A program made the translations under genes and the position numbers. Positions 31,670-41,214 of a DNA stretch of 64,000 nucleotides are shown piece after piece. Positions within the stretch are counted from its first letter, which is position 1. Each line of letters opens with the position of its first letter. Where the stretch lies: NCBI RefSeq assembly GCF_000745185.1, contig NZ_JQNJ01000001.1, forward strand, positions 3,764,501-3,828,500. The letters run 5' to 3'. This stretch comes from Muricauda sp. MAR_2010_75 (GTDB taxonomy: Bacteria > Bacteroidota > Bacteroidia > Flavobacteriales > Flavobacteriaceae). The notes beneath the pieces were generated by a model. It was not told the DNA's origin, did no database searches, and saw only the letters and a program-made list of their open reading frames with translations.

Positions 31670-34600
31670 TTAGGGCGTATACAGCTCTGGTAGCCCAGTG
31701 GTTTTGATCAAGGCGTTTACAGCCGTCACCTCCTGGGTCTTAATTTTTTGTAGGTCAGCTTTTAGGCCGTCCCATTTTTTGAGGTAGTCGCGGGCCACGT
31801 CGCGGGTGCCTTGGGTCACGGGCAGGTTGCCGCGGCCAATATCTCCCAAAAAGCCCTTAAATTTCACTAAAAGGCGGGCCTCAAACATATAGTTGTTCTG
31901 TTGGGTGCGCAGCTCTTTCTGCAAGATTTCGGCAATCCAAGCCTCAATGGTGGCATCCAGTTCCTTGCCCTTAGCCTTTAATTCATCTGAGCTGGTCTCG
32001 TCCATTACAAAATCCAACTGCTGCTGTATCTTGCGCAGGTCGCGCACGCCTTTGGCCATTTCTGTGGCGCCTTGGTAAATGGACTTGGAGATGCCATCGC
32101 GCTCCACATAGGCGGCCTCCACATTGTCCACACTCATTTTTATACGGGGATCAATGGTAATGGCAAAGTCCTGGGTCTGGGTAAAATCTCCAATGGTCAG
32201 TTTTACGGTGTAGTTTCCGGGGGCGGCTTCGTAAGCGCCCAAGCCACGGCTGGTGGCGGTAACCTCCTTTAAACAATCAATCATGCCCACTTCCATGTCC
32301 CATTCGTAGCGGTGCGTTCCCGCGCTTCGCTTTAATTGGGGCTTTGTAAAGGCATCGCACTCGGTTTTGGGGGCATCCGTATACTCAGAGTAGACCACTT
32401 CGCCCTTGCTGTCCGTAATCTCTAGGGACATGGGGGTGTCCTTGGGAACTTCCTTGTTGAGCACATAATGGATTTGTACACCTTCGGGTGGGTTTTGCCC
32501 GGGTGTGTTACGCGCCGAGTAGGATATGCCGAGCAGGGCATCCGTATCTCTAGGTTTGTAGAGGTAGTAGTCCGCTTTGGCCACCGCATCAGAAACTTGG
32601 TGCAACGGGGTCAAATCGTCCAAGATCCAAATGGCCCGCCCTTGGGTGGTCACCACCAAATCCTTGCGCTGCACCCGAAGGTCGGTAATTGGCACTTCGG
32701 GCAGGTTGTTCTGTAGCGACATCCATTGCTTACCCCCATTGAAGGAGACAAACATTCCGGTTTCGGTACCTGCGTACAATAAATCTTTACGATCAGGGTC
32801 CTCGCGAACGCTCCTGGCAAAGGTATCGCCAGGGAGTCCATTCACGATTTTTTCCCAAGAGGCTCCGTAGTCGGTTGTCTTGTAGATTTCGGGGGTAAAA
32901 TTGTTCATTTTATACCCTGCCATGGCAAAATACGCCGTGGCCGGGTCGTGTGGCGAAGGTTCCACCACATTGATGATGCCTTCCTTCAAACCTTTGGGGG
33001 TCACGTTGGTCCAGGTTTCGCCACCATCTTGGGTCACGTGCACCAAACCGCAGTCCGAACCTACCCAAACCACCCCTTCGCGTAGGGGCGATTCCTCAAT
33101 GTTAAAGAGGTTGTTATAGCTTTCGGCCGTAATCTGCTCATTGGAAATAGGAATACCGCCCTTGCCCTGATGGTCCTTGTTGTTTCGGGTAAGGTCCTTA
33201 CTCATGGTTTCCCAAGTCACCCCGCGGTCGGTGGATTTCATCACGTATTGGGAACCGTAGTAAATGGTATTGGGATTATGGGGCGATACCATCACGGGAC
33301 CGTTCCAGTTGGCACGCAACTTTAGATTTTTGGGCTGCTCCCCACTGATGCGCTCTGGATAGGGTCGCACCATGCGGTTGTTGTCAATTTTACTGTCCCA
33401 CTCCGTAAAATGGCTCGCAAAATAGGTGGAGTAAATGTATCTGGGATTGTTGGGATCTAAAGCTACTGTGGCCGATTCCCCGGCACGCATAATGTCCCAG
33501 TGCATTTGTCCGATGCCGTTGTCCATGGCACGGCTATCTATGGCGATGGTGCTGTTGTCTTGCTGACCGGAATACACCCGATAAGGATATCCGTTATCAG
33601 TCAAAGCGCGATAAAATTGCCCCGTGGGCTGGTTATAAATGGTTGACCACGATTTTCCACCGTTGAAGGTGATGGAGGCACCGCCGTCATTAGCATTGGC
33701 TATGACATTGCTATTGTTGGGGTTGATCCACATATCGTGATGGTCCACATGACTACCGACCATACCGGTATAGGTCTTGCCCCCGTCAATGGATTTCATG
33801 GCGCGACTGTTCATCACCCAGATTTCGTCCTCGTCATTGGGGTCTGCAATGATGTGCATATAGTACCATGCACGGGCAAATGTGGTGGGGTCGTTGGAAA
33901 CTTGTTTAAAGGTTTCCCCGGCATCGTTGGAACGGTACACACCACCTTCGCGTTCCAAGGCTTCAATGGCCAAATACACCACCTCGGGATTGGCTGGGGA
34001 AATGTCCACACCTATTTTTCCCATCAACTTGGGAAGACCACTGGTGATCTCTTTCCATGTTTTACCGCCATCAGTGGTCTTGAAGACCTTGCTTCCCGGG
34101 CCGCCACTCTGTACCACCCAAGGTTTCCGTTGAAAATCCCATGAAGTCACCATCATATAATTGGGATCGGTGGGGCTCACCGTCATATCCACAATTCCTG
34201 AGGATTCGTTCACGTACAGTATTTTCTCCCAAGTATCTCCCCCATCTTCAGAAAGATAGAGTCCTCGATGTTCGTCTTTGCCATAAGGGTTACCCTGTGC
34301 GGCAACGTACACTTTATTGGGATTGGTGGGATGCACAAAGACCTCCCCGATATGTCGGGTGGCCTCGAGGCCTAAGTGCTTCCAAGTTTTTCCAGCATCG
34401 GTAGATTTGTACATGCCGTCGCCATGTGAGGTCTTTACCCCTCGGATACAGGATTCTCCCGTACCGACGTATACCACATTATGGTCCGATGGAGCTACGG
34501 TGATATCGCCAATACCTGTGGTATTAAAATAGCCATCAGAAATATTGTTCCAAGTTTCGCCACCATCAGTGGTTTTCCAAACCCCACCTCCGGTGGCACC

Positions 34601-34795
34601 CATATAGTAGGTGAAGATATCATCCGGGATGCCTTCTATGGTAGTGGCCCTACCGCCACGGAAAGGGCCAATGTTCCGGTAGGTCATGGATTCGTAAAGG
34701 GTTTTACTTATGGTTGGCCCAGAAGCCTTACGCTGTCCTGAGCTGTAAAAGACCATCCCAAGGCCTAAGAAACAAAGGAGAATGTGTTTTTTCAT
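31670..34795 (-). CDS. exported BNR/Asp-box beta-propeller protein, sortilin-like
   Basis: 1041 residues with a signal peptide (MKKHILLCFLGLGMVFYSSG). Multiple Asp-box repeats of the form S-x-D-x-G-x-T-W (VWKTTDGGETWNN, MYKSTDAGKTWKH, LYLSEDGGDTWEK, VFKTTDGGKTWKE, VHVTQDGGETWTN) build one or two propellers over residues 40-710. The remaining 300 residues are a beta domain plus helical tail (GNYTVKLTIGDFTQ, then coiled stretch). This is a common family in marine Bacteroidetes, usually called glycosyl hydrolase or WD40/YVTN/BNR protein; no catalytic evidence is visible. Confidence 0.85.
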   Translation of the reverse strand: MKKHILLCFLGLGMVFYSSGQRKASGPTISKTLYESMTYRNIGPFRGGRATTIEGIPDDIFTYYMGATGGGVWKTTDGGETWNNISDGYFNTTGIGDITVAPSDHNVVYVGTGESCIRGVKTSHGDGMYKSTDAGKTWKHLGLEATRHIGEVFVHPTNPNKVYVAAQGNPYGKDEHRGLYLSEDGGDTWEKILYVNESSGIVDMTVSPTDPNYMMVTSWDFQRKPWVVQSGGPGSKVFKTTDGGKTWKEITSGLPKLMGKIGVDISPANPEVVYLAIEALEREGGVYRSNDAGETFKQVSNDPTTFARAWYYMHIIADPNDEDEIWVMNSRAMKSIDGGKTYTGMVGSHVDHHDMWINPNNSNVIANANDGGASITFNGGKSWSTIYNQPTGQFYRALTDNGYPYRVYSGQQDNSTIAIDSRAMDNGIGQMHWDIMRAGESATVALDPNNPRYIYSTYFASHFTEWDSKIDNNRMVRPYPERISGEQPKNLKLRANWNGPVMVSPHNPNTIYYGSQYVMKSTDRGVTWETMSKDLTRNNKDHQGKGGIPISNEQITAESYNNLFNIEESPLREGVVWVGSDCGLVHVTQDGGETWTNVTPKGLKEGIINVVEPSPHDPATAYFAMAGYKMNNFTPEIYKTTDYGASWEKIVNGLPGDTFARSVREDPDRKDLLYAGTETGMFVSFNGGKQWMSLQNNLPEVPITDLRVQRKDLVVTTQGRAIWILDDLTPLHQVSDAVAKADYYLYKPRDTDALLGISYSARNTPGQNPPEGVQIHYVLNKEVPKDTPMSLEITDSKGEVVYSEYTDAPKTECDAFTKPQLKRSAGTHRYEWDMEVGMIDCLKEVTATSRGLGAYEAAPGNYTVKLTIGDFTQTQDFAITIDPRIKMSVDNVEAAYVERDGISKSIYQGATEMAKGVRDLRKIQQQLDFVMDETSSDELKAKGKELDATIEAWIAEILQKELRTQQNNYMFEARLLVKFKGFLGDIGRGNLPVTQGTRDVARDYLKKWDGLKADLQKIKTQEVTAVNALIKTTGLPELYTP

Positions 34796-35065
34796 GAATC
34801 TAGTGTTTAGCGTTAGTCATTTGGATTACACAGGGTTTAGCCAACCTTGTTATTTATAAGTTATTAAAATAACCAAATAGGGTGACAAAAGGATGGTTTT
34901 TTCAGAAATGCCTTTGAAACCCAAAAGGATGGACAAAAGAATTTTTGTAGGGTAAATATTTCACACGTCAATTCAAATGTACTATCCATCAATTCTAAAG
35001 GTTCATTCATCAATTTAAATGACAAATTCTAAGCGGGTAAATCTAGATTGCAATAAAACAAGAAA

Positions 35066-35185
35066 ATGACTACGCTAGAAACCATAAATCTCTTACAAAT
35101 GATTTGCTTGGGTCTTGTAGGCCTTATTCTTTACTTATTGGGGTTTCTGCATGGCGCCCATTGGGGAAAGAGAAACCGGGTATAA
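35066..35185 (+). CDS. possible 39-residue membrane peptide
   Basis: A short frame, MTTLETINLLQMICLGLVGL, followed by ILYLLGFLHGAHWGKRNRV: one membrane helix with a basic C-terminus. It is flanked by 270 bases of AT-rich spacer on the left that hold no gene. Composition is protein-like but there is no other support, so it may be chance. Confidence 0.35.
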   Translation: MTTLETINLLQMICLGLVGLILYLLGFLHGAHWGKRNRV

Positions 35186-35193
35186 ACAATACG

Positions 35194-35613
35194 ATGCCCT
35201 TACAAACGTTACAATAATTCCAAATCAACCTAAACCAAGAACCAGTCATAGCCATTCCCCACAAAACAGACCTACAGAAAATCCTGATCTTATGCCATAA
35301 CGCCGACTATACGGTGCGGGTGGACGAACTTTGCAATGGACAAATTCGATACCTATGTTGGCACAAACCAAAAACTGTTTTGGAGCCTCCAAATCTTGTT
35401 TTGGAAAACGGAAGTATGAAGCAAAGTCCCAAAAAGGACAAAACCGAATATGTTTTTTCCTGTGGGGATTGGGTCTATAGTGTTGAACGCATCGTATCCC
35501 TTGGAAAATTTGCCTCAACCCATATATTTCTCGAGGTATCTGACTCTCAAAACCAACGTAGCACCTGGAAAATGGAAGATTTGACCCCGCCCAAGTATCT
35601 GGAATTTCTATGA
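35194..35613 (+). pseudogene. hypothetical protein, possibly with in-frame stop near its start
   Basis: An ATG at 35194 opens MPLQTLQ, then TAA at 35215, after which the same frame runs open to 35613 as FQINLNQEPVIAIPHKTDLQ and onward for about 130 residues. Coding-like amino acid use starts well before the first later initiation codon (GTG at 35314). So either a nonsense mutation inactivated the gene or translation starts at a non-standard codon. Beta-rich content (DYTVRVDELCNGQIRYLCW) suggests a small LytTR-type or PH-like fold; no family is assigned. Confidence 0.35.
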
Positions 35614-35651
35614 TGAAAAGTTAGGTGTACTCTATACTACTATCGGAATGA

Positions 35652-36857
35652 TTAGCCACTGTACGTGACCCTATAGATGGCATTGCCCTCATCATCGGAA
35701 ATCAATAAGGAGCCATCTTCCAAAAACAACAGGTCCACTGGTCTACCAAAGGCTTCCTGACTTTCTTCGTCCAACCAACCGTCGATAAAGGGTTCATAGC
35801 TAACAGCCTCATTGCCATTCAATTTCACCAATGTTACCCGATACCCTATTTTTTTGGAACGGTTCCAAGAGCCGTGTTCGGCCAAGAACGCGTGGCCTTT
35901 ATATGCTGAAGGGAACATGGAACCCGTGTCAAACTTCACTCCAAGTGCGGCGACATGGGCATCCAACGGTTGTACCGGTGGAACAAAATCCGAGCATGGT
36001 CGTTGTTTGCCAAATTCGGGATCGGGAATGGTTCCTGCATGGCAGAAGGGATAGCCAAAATGCTGACCCACTTCGGCCAAACGATTCAGTTCTCCCGGAG
36101 GGAGGTCATCCCCCATCATATCCCTGTTGTTGTCCGTAAACCACAATTCCTCAGTTTCCGGGTGCCAGGTAAAGCCAACGGTATTCCGTACACCATGGGC
36201 CACAATTTCCCGATTGCTTCCATCTGCATCCATTCGGGTAATGGTACCAAAACGCTCGTCCTCATCGGTCCGGTCACAAATGTTGCAGGGAGCACCCACG
36301 GGAACATAGAGTTTGTCATCAGGGCCGAAGGCTATGTATTTCCAACCGTGGTGGAATTCGGTTGGGTAGTCGTCATAGATCAACTCAGGCGCTGGAGGGT
36401 TGGACAATGATGCTTCAATATTGTCATATTTGAACATTTTGCTTACCGCTGCCACGTACAATGCACCATCTTTGAAGGCAATGCCGTTGGGTTGTTCCAA
36501 GTCTTCAGCAATGGTATAGACATCATCCACTTTAAAATCGCCATCCGTATCCTTAAGCGCATAGACTTTATTTTCATTTCGGGTACCCACGAACAAAGTT
36601 CCGTCCGCTCCCATGGCCATGGATCGGGCTCCTTCAATGCCTTCGGCATAAGTATCAATCTTAAACCCTTCAGGGAGGTTCAGACGGTCCAAGGGTAAAC
36701 TGGATTCTACGGAACCATCATCTTCATTGGTGTCTTCTTGCTGGGTCTGGTCCGGGGTTTCTCCTTCATTTCCTCCTTTCTTTCCATTACAGGATAAAAC
36801 CACAAGGGAAAATAGAATCAGAAAAATTGATTTTAGCGTGAATCGGAAGATCTTCAT
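35652..36857 (-). CDS. PQQ-dependent sugar dehydrogenase-type lipoprotein
   Basis: 401 residues. Lipobox VVLSCNG (Cys23), then an acidic Gln/Glu/Asp-rich linker (about 25-55), then a six-bladed propeller of the soluble glucose/sorbosone dehydrogenase family: LNLPEGFKIDTYAEGIEGAR, LEQPNGIAFKDGALYVAA, HGVRNTVGFTWHPETEELWF, and VDLLFLEDGSLLISDDEGNA. The cysteine-rich insert (APCNICDRTDEDERFG) is usual for the bacteroidete branch. It is predicted to oxidise sugars at the cell surface with PQQ. No PQQ synthesis genes are in the window. Confidence 0.88.
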   Translation of the reverse strand: MKIFRFTLKSIFLILFSLVVLSCNGKKGGNEGETPDQTQQEDTNEDDGSVESSLPLDRLNLPEGFKIDTYAEGIEGARSMAMGADGTLFVGTRNENKVYALKDTDGDFKVDDVYTIAEDLEQPNGIAFKDGALYVAAVSKMFKYDNIEASLSNPPAPELIYDDYPTEFHHGWKYIAFGPDDKLYVPVGAPCNICDRTDEDERFGTITRMDADGSNREIVAHGVRNTVGFTWHPETEELWFTDNNRDMMGDDLPPGELNRLAEVGQHFGYPFCHAGTIPDPEFGKQRPCSDFVPPVQPLDAHVAALGVKFDTGSMFPSAYKGHAFLAEHGSWNRSKKIGYRVTLVKLNGNEAVSYEPFIDGWLDEESQEAFGRPVDLLFLEDGSLLISDDEGNAIYRVTYSG

Positions 36858-37037
36858 TATAAGAAATTTTAATGCTTTTGGTTTCTAGATGGATAAAGCT
36901 AAGACAAAATCGTCTAAATATGGGGCGAAGACAGAAATTTCGTGACGGCCTCTTACACGTTTGGGACAAAGCAGGTTTTCTTAGCCCAGATTTTTCCAAA
37001 AAATAATGTCCTTTACAGCGCAAGAAATAAGCACGTT

Positions 37038-37547
37038 ATGAATCGAAAAACATTTTTAAGACAGCATTTGATATTGGGTGGGATTGCTGTGGCCACACCA
37101 ACACTTCTTCTGGGAAACCAGAGCGCTCCCCAAAATGATCTATTTGACTACGACCTAATTCAGGAGTTTGTATTTGCCGCACATAAGAGCCTCGAAAAAA
37201 CACAGAGCCTATTGGAAAAGTACCCTTTACTGCTAAATTGTACCAGTCAATTTAAGAAGGGAGATTTTGAGACCGCTGTTGGGGGTGCTTCACATATGGG
37301 CCGAAGGGATATCGTGGACCATTTGGTGGGCAAAGGAGCTCGCTTGGATATCTTTAACTATGCCTTTTTGGGGTATGATGATTTCGTTAAGAGGATAGTG
37401 ACTGATTACCCCCATCTCCTCAACTCCTGCGGACCACATGGTTTTACGCTTTTGCACCATGCTGAAGTAGGCCAGCGAAAGGATTTAGCCACTTGGCTCA
37501 AATCTGAAGGACTTACCGAGAAAATCTTTAAAGGGGTCTTTGGTTGA
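37038..37547 (+). CDS. exported ankyrin-repeat protein
   Basis: About 169 residues from the ATG at 37038. The frame begins earlier, but only here does a Tat-like leader start (MNRKTFLRQHLILGGIAVATP). The rest forms ankyrin-like helices: GDFETAVGGASHMGRRDIVDHLVGKGARLD is a near-canonical repeat, followed by HGFTLLHHAEVGQRKDLATWL. This suggests a periplasmic protein-protein interaction module. It lies upstream of the LytTR gene with a 63-base gap and may be co-transcribed. Confidence 0.8.
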   Translation: MNRKTFLRQHLILGGIAVATPTLLLGNQSAPQNDLFDYDLIQEFVFAAHKSLEKTQSLLEKYPLLLNCTSQFKKGDFETAVGGASHMGRRDIVDHLVGKGARLDIFNYAFLGYDDFVKRIVTDYPHLLNSCGPHGFTLLHHAEVGQRKDLATWLKSEGLTEKIFKGVFG

Positions 37548-37610
37548 TTGGCTTTTACCTGAGATTAAGCCACTGGGCATTATCCGTATATTTGCTATAC
37601 CTGATTATTT

Positions 37611-38351
37611 ATGAAAATGCGGACAATTCCAAATGAAAGACGGTTTTATGTTTTGTCGATAGCATTATTGGTTATCCTTTTTGGAATTACGCTGATCCAA
37701 AACATGATTCGGTATGGTCACCATGACAACTACAATCTTTGGACGAGTGTGGTGTACCTCTGCTTTTCCATTCTATTTTTTCTACCGTTTTTGGTATTGT
37801 GTTTTCATATTTTAAAAACCATTCAAACTCGTTTTGGGAAATGGTTTTGGCCCTTGACTTTTCTTACCGCTTTTTGTTGCCTTATTATCTTTTACCTCGC
37901 TTCCAATAGTATTTTGCACAGTTTTGGCTATTTTGATTTTTTTGTGGACGCTGATTACGCCGGATATTATTTTGGGCGCGAGGCCCTGTATCATTTAGTA
38001 TTTGTTCTGGGAACTGGTGTCTATGTTTATGCATCCAAAGAGAAAACCGAAACCATTAAGGTATATAAAGGAAAAAAAACCGTGACACTTGCCATTGATT
38101 TGGTTCAATGGATAGAAGTTGAGGGGCATTACCTTAATTTTTACACCGAAAAAGAGACCTACATTAAACGTACCTCTTTGGGAGAACTTGCCAAGCAACT
38201 ACAACCAGAATTTATCAGGATACACCGTAAGTATATTGTGAATAGGAATGAGATCGTGGCCATTGAGAAAGAAGGTCGTGATGAATTCACTTTGCTTTCC
38301 TCCGGAAAAAAACTGAAGATTGGACCATCTTATAGCCCTGTTTCTTGGTAA
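37611..38351 (+). CDS. membrane-bound LytTR-domain transcription factor
   Basis: 246 residues. Four membrane helices occupy residues 10-140 (YVLSIALLVILFGITLI, LWTSVVYLCFSILFFLPFLVL, FWPLTFLTAFCCLIIFYLA, YHLVFVLGTGVYVYA). A C-terminal LytTR DNA-binding domain follows (VQWIEVEGHYLNFYTEKETY, FIRIHRKYIVNRNEIV). It probably senses a membrane signal and regulates transcription directly. The stop is 2 bases from the converging DUF4251 gene. Confidence 0.88.
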   Translation: MKMRTIPNERRFYVLSIALLVILFGITLIQNMIRYGHHDNYNLWTSVVYLCFSILFFLPFLVLCFHILKTIQTRFGKWFWPLTFLTAFCCLIIFYLASNSILHSFGYFDFFVDADYAGYYFGREALYHLVFVLGTGVYVYASKEKTETIKVYKGKKTVTLAIDLVQWIEVEGHYLNFYTEKETYIKRTSLGELAKQLQPEFIRIHRKYIVNRNEIVAIEKEGRDEFTLLSSGKKLKIGPSYSPVSW

Positions 38352-38353
38352 TA

Positions 38354-38908
38354 CTATTCCTTCTTATATTCCGAAAGTGTCCCATCATACCGTATTTGGG
38401 TTCTGTGCGAACCTGTAATACTCATGGAACTGGAGCGGGAAGGCATTAATTCGGCGATCACCTGAAAGTTTTCCGTGCCATTGTTGATACTGAACCGCAT
38501 GGTATAGCCCTTGGTTTTAGCATTTGGTTCTATTTGTAGGTTTTCAGGTACTCCCTCAAATTGTATTCCTGTTCGTTGTGGATCATACCCGCCAGACATT
38601 TGTCGCTCTCCAAAATAAGGTAAATCTGCCTCTACCCAATTATCTACTAGCCGTAAATAGCTTGAGTTTCCTGTTATATCTACCTGGTTGGCATTACTGC
38701 CATAGGGAAGTAGTCGGGCATTGGAGATGCTGTTGAGCGCTTGACTGGGCATGGGTCTGGCCCATCGGGCATTGACCTCAAAAGATCTACTGGCCACCAA
38801 ATCATTCAAAGCTTCTATATCTTCAGGGGAAGCGACTGTCTTTGTTCCTCCACAGCCCATGGCAGCTACCATCAATATCCATATTCCTAAACGCAGTAGT
38901 GTTCTCAT
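38354..38908 (-). CDS. DUF4251 lipoprotein
   Basis: About 184 residues from the ATG at 38908 (MRTLLRLGIWILMVAAMGCG). Lipobox at AMGC. The mature protein matches DUF4251: LVASRSFEVNARWARPMPS, then NSYLRLVD-type strand (GNSSYLRLVDNWVEADLPYFG), GGYDPQRTGIQFEG, and MRFSINNGTENFQV. Common in flavobacteria, role unknown, predicted lipid-anchored beta protein in the envelope. Met1 of the longer frame (38923) is possible but less likely. Confidence 0.85.
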   Translation of the reverse strand: MRTLLRLGIWILMVAAMGCGGTKTVASPEDIEALNDLVASRSFEVNARWARPMPSQALNSISNARLLPYGSNANQVDITGNSSYLRLVDNWVEADLPYFGERQMSGGYDPQRTGIQFEGVPENLQIEPNAKTKGYTMRFSINNGTENFQVIAELMPSRSSSMSITGSHRTQIRYDGTLSEYKKE

Positions 38909-39002
38909 TTGTTTCAAAATCAAAAACTTACTACAAAATAATGAATCTCCCCAACATTTCTGATTTTAGAAGTATATTTAACAGCAAACCAGACCTCATT
39001 TT

Positions 39003-41210
39003 ATGAAAAACCCCCTTGCAAAATTGTCTTTTCTTGCCATACTGGCCTGTTTTGGTCACGTGCAATCCCAACAAACCCAACAGAACAATGCTCAAACGTA
39101 TTATGCCACCGTACTTGAGGAGGACCCACTGGTAGACGGGGAAGTCATCAACGACCCGGTATGGCAGATGATTCCCGCTATAACCGACTTGATTCAGATT
39201 CGCCCAAATTATGGGGAGCCGGTCTCAGAAAAAACCGAAGTGCGTATTGCATATAGCAGCAGTACCTTTTATGTATCGGTGGTTTGTTATGACACAGATG
39301 CGGACCGAATTGTGGTTTCCGATTCACGTAGGGATGCGGACCTAAATGATGAGGACAGTTTTCTTTTTATCATTGATACCTATCACGATCGCCAAAACGG
39401 GTTTCTGTTTGGTACCAATGCCCAAGGGATGGAGTACGATGCACAAATTGACAACGAGGGCAAAGGTAACTTCAATGCCAATCGCCAGCAAGGTGGGGTG
39501 ATCGGGGGGACCAACATTAACTGGGACGCCACATGGAAGGTACGTTCGCAATTGGGAGACTATGGGTGGAGTGCCGAATTTGCCATTCCGTTTCGTTCTT
39601 TGCGCTACGCACCAGGAGAGAACAAGACTTGGGGGTTGAATTTCCAACGAAACATCAGCAAAAATACCGAAACGGCCTATTGGACTTCCCTCCCATTGGG
39701 ATTTGATATGAAACGATTGTCCCTAGCGGGAAGCCTAAACGGTTTAAACCTACAAAATCCAGGCAATCTGAAACTCATTCCCTATGTCTTGGGTCAGCAT
39801 GTGAATGATAAGGCCATGGACAACACCGAGACCAATTTTGATGCCGGGGCCGATATTAAATATAGTGTTACACCAAGCCTTACGCTGGATCTTACCTACA
39901 ATACGGACTTTGCCCAGGTGGAAGTGGATGACCAACAGGTGAATTTGGACCGATTCAATCTGTTTTTTCCTGAAAAAAGAGCCTTCTTTTTGGAGAATGC
40001 CGGACAATTTGGGGTCGGTAGCCCCGGGGAGGTTGATTTGTTCTTCAGCCGGCGCATTGGAATTGGTGAGGATGGTAGCCTTGTACCCATCATTGGTGGA
40101 GCGCGATTATCCGGTAAGGTGGGACAGACCAATGTGGGCTTTTTGAGCATGTTCACCGACGACGTAGCAGAAGCCGCTATTGAAAAGAACAATTTTACCG
40201 TGGCACGCGTCAATCATAATTTTGGTGGAACACGTTCTTCACTGGGAGGAATTTTTATAAATAGGGCCGGTTTGGGTGAAATGGACGACGATTACAACCG
40301 AGTGTACGCCATGGACGGCAAATGGGGCATCGGGAATAAGGCGGAGATCAATGGTTTTGTGGCGAAAAGCACCACCCCTGGCATTGAGAGCGGCGACCAT
40401 GCCTTCAAAATTTTGGGAAATTACAATTGGAGTGGATGGAATATCAATGCGGGATATACTGAAGTTGGAGAGGGATTCAATCCAGAGGTTGGTTTCCTAC
40501 AGCGAACTGCTTTTCGGAAGCCTGAATTTTTAATTTTCAAAGCGCACCGATTCAAGGATGCCGGTAAAATGTTGGAAATACGTCCGCATGTTTCTTACAG
40601 AGGGTATTGGAATTTTGATGATGAATTGGTCACCAGTTTTCTGCATGTAGATAACCACTGGGTTTTTAAAAGTGGGTTTGAAATCCATACTGGAATCAAT
40701 TTTACCACAGAGCAGGTGTTTGAAGATTTCACCATTTCCGATGTTACAGTTCCAGTAGGTTATTATAACAATGAGGAATTGCAATTGGTCATTACAACCA
40801 ACCCTAATACTGCGTTATCGTTTGATACCCGAACCATTATTGGTGGTTACTTCAACGGGCACCAAATTACCAATAGCGGTACGGCAAAGTATCGAATTGG
40901 AGATAGGTTCAACAGCTCATTGACCATGAGCCATAGCGATATTCAGTTGGACACAGGTAATCTTACTGCTTTGGTGGGTGGACTCCGGCTATCCTATTCA
41001 TTTACGCCCAGGATTTTCTTGCAAAGCTTGATTCAGCGCAACAATGTTTCCAATATAACCTCGGTGAATGCCCGGTTCGGATGGTTGCAGAATGCCAATA
41101 CTGGACTTTTTGTGGTATTCAATGTGGTCAAGGATGATGACTTAGTCGATGCTGTGGACAATCAGACCTTTACCATAAAATACACTCATCGCTTTGATAT
41201 TTTAAACTAG
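39003..41210 (+). CDS. DUF5916 outer-membrane protein with CBM9-like domain
   Basis: 735 residues with a signal peptide (MKNPLAKLSFLAILACFGHV). Residues 35-230 form a carbohydrate-binding-like domain (PLVDGEVINDPVWQMIPAI, TFYVSVVCYDTDADRIV, WSAEFAIPFRSLRYAPGE). The rest is the DUF5916 barrel (LTYNTDFAQVEVDDQQVNLDRF, FFPEKRAFFLENAGQFG, TRF-type strands), ending in aromatic FTIKYTHRFDILN. Often linked to peptide or sugar uptake, function not established. Converges on the EamA gene, 4-base gap. Confidence 0.88.
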   Translation: MKNPLAKLSFLAILACFGHVQSQQTQQNNAQTYYATVLEEDPLVDGEVINDPVWQMIPAITDLIQIRPNYGEPVSEKTEVRIAYSSSTFYVSVVCYDTDADRIVVSDSRRDADLNDEDSFLFIIDTYHDRQNGFLFGTNAQGMEYDAQIDNEGKGNFNANRQQGGVIGGTNINWDATWKVRSQLGDYGWSAEFAIPFRSLRYAPGENKTWGLNFQRNISKNTETAYWTSLPLGFDMKRLSLAGSLNGLNLQNPGNLKLIPYVLGQHVNDKAMDNTETNFDAGADIKYSVTPSLTLDLTYNTDFAQVEVDDQQVNLDRFNLFFPEKRAFFLENAGQFGVGSPGEVDLFFSRRIGIGEDGSLVPIIGGARLSGKVGQTNVGFLSMFTDDVAEAAIEKNNFTVARVNHNFGGTRSSLGGIFINRAGLGEMDDDYNRVYAMDGKWGIGNKAEINGFVAKSTTPGIESGDHAFKILGNYNWSGWNINAGYTEVGEGFNPEVGFLQRTAFRKPEFLIFKAHRFKDAGKMLEIRPHVSYRGYWNFDDELVTSFLHVDNHWVFKSGFEIHTGINFTTEQVFEDFTISDVTVPVGYYNNEELQLVITTNPNTALSFDTRTIIGGYFNGHQITNSGTAKYRIGDRFNSSLTMSHSDIQLDTGNLTALVGGLRLSYSFTPRIFLQSLIQRNNVSNITSVNARFGWLQNANTGLFVVFNVVKDDDLVDAVDNQTFTIKYTHRFDILN

Positions 41211-41214
41211 AAAA

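Noticed and set aside
34861..35065. Repeated AAAAGGATGG and ATCAATT words upstream of the BNR gene as operators
   Set aside because: They are short, AT-rich and irregularly spaced; chance is a sufficient explanation.
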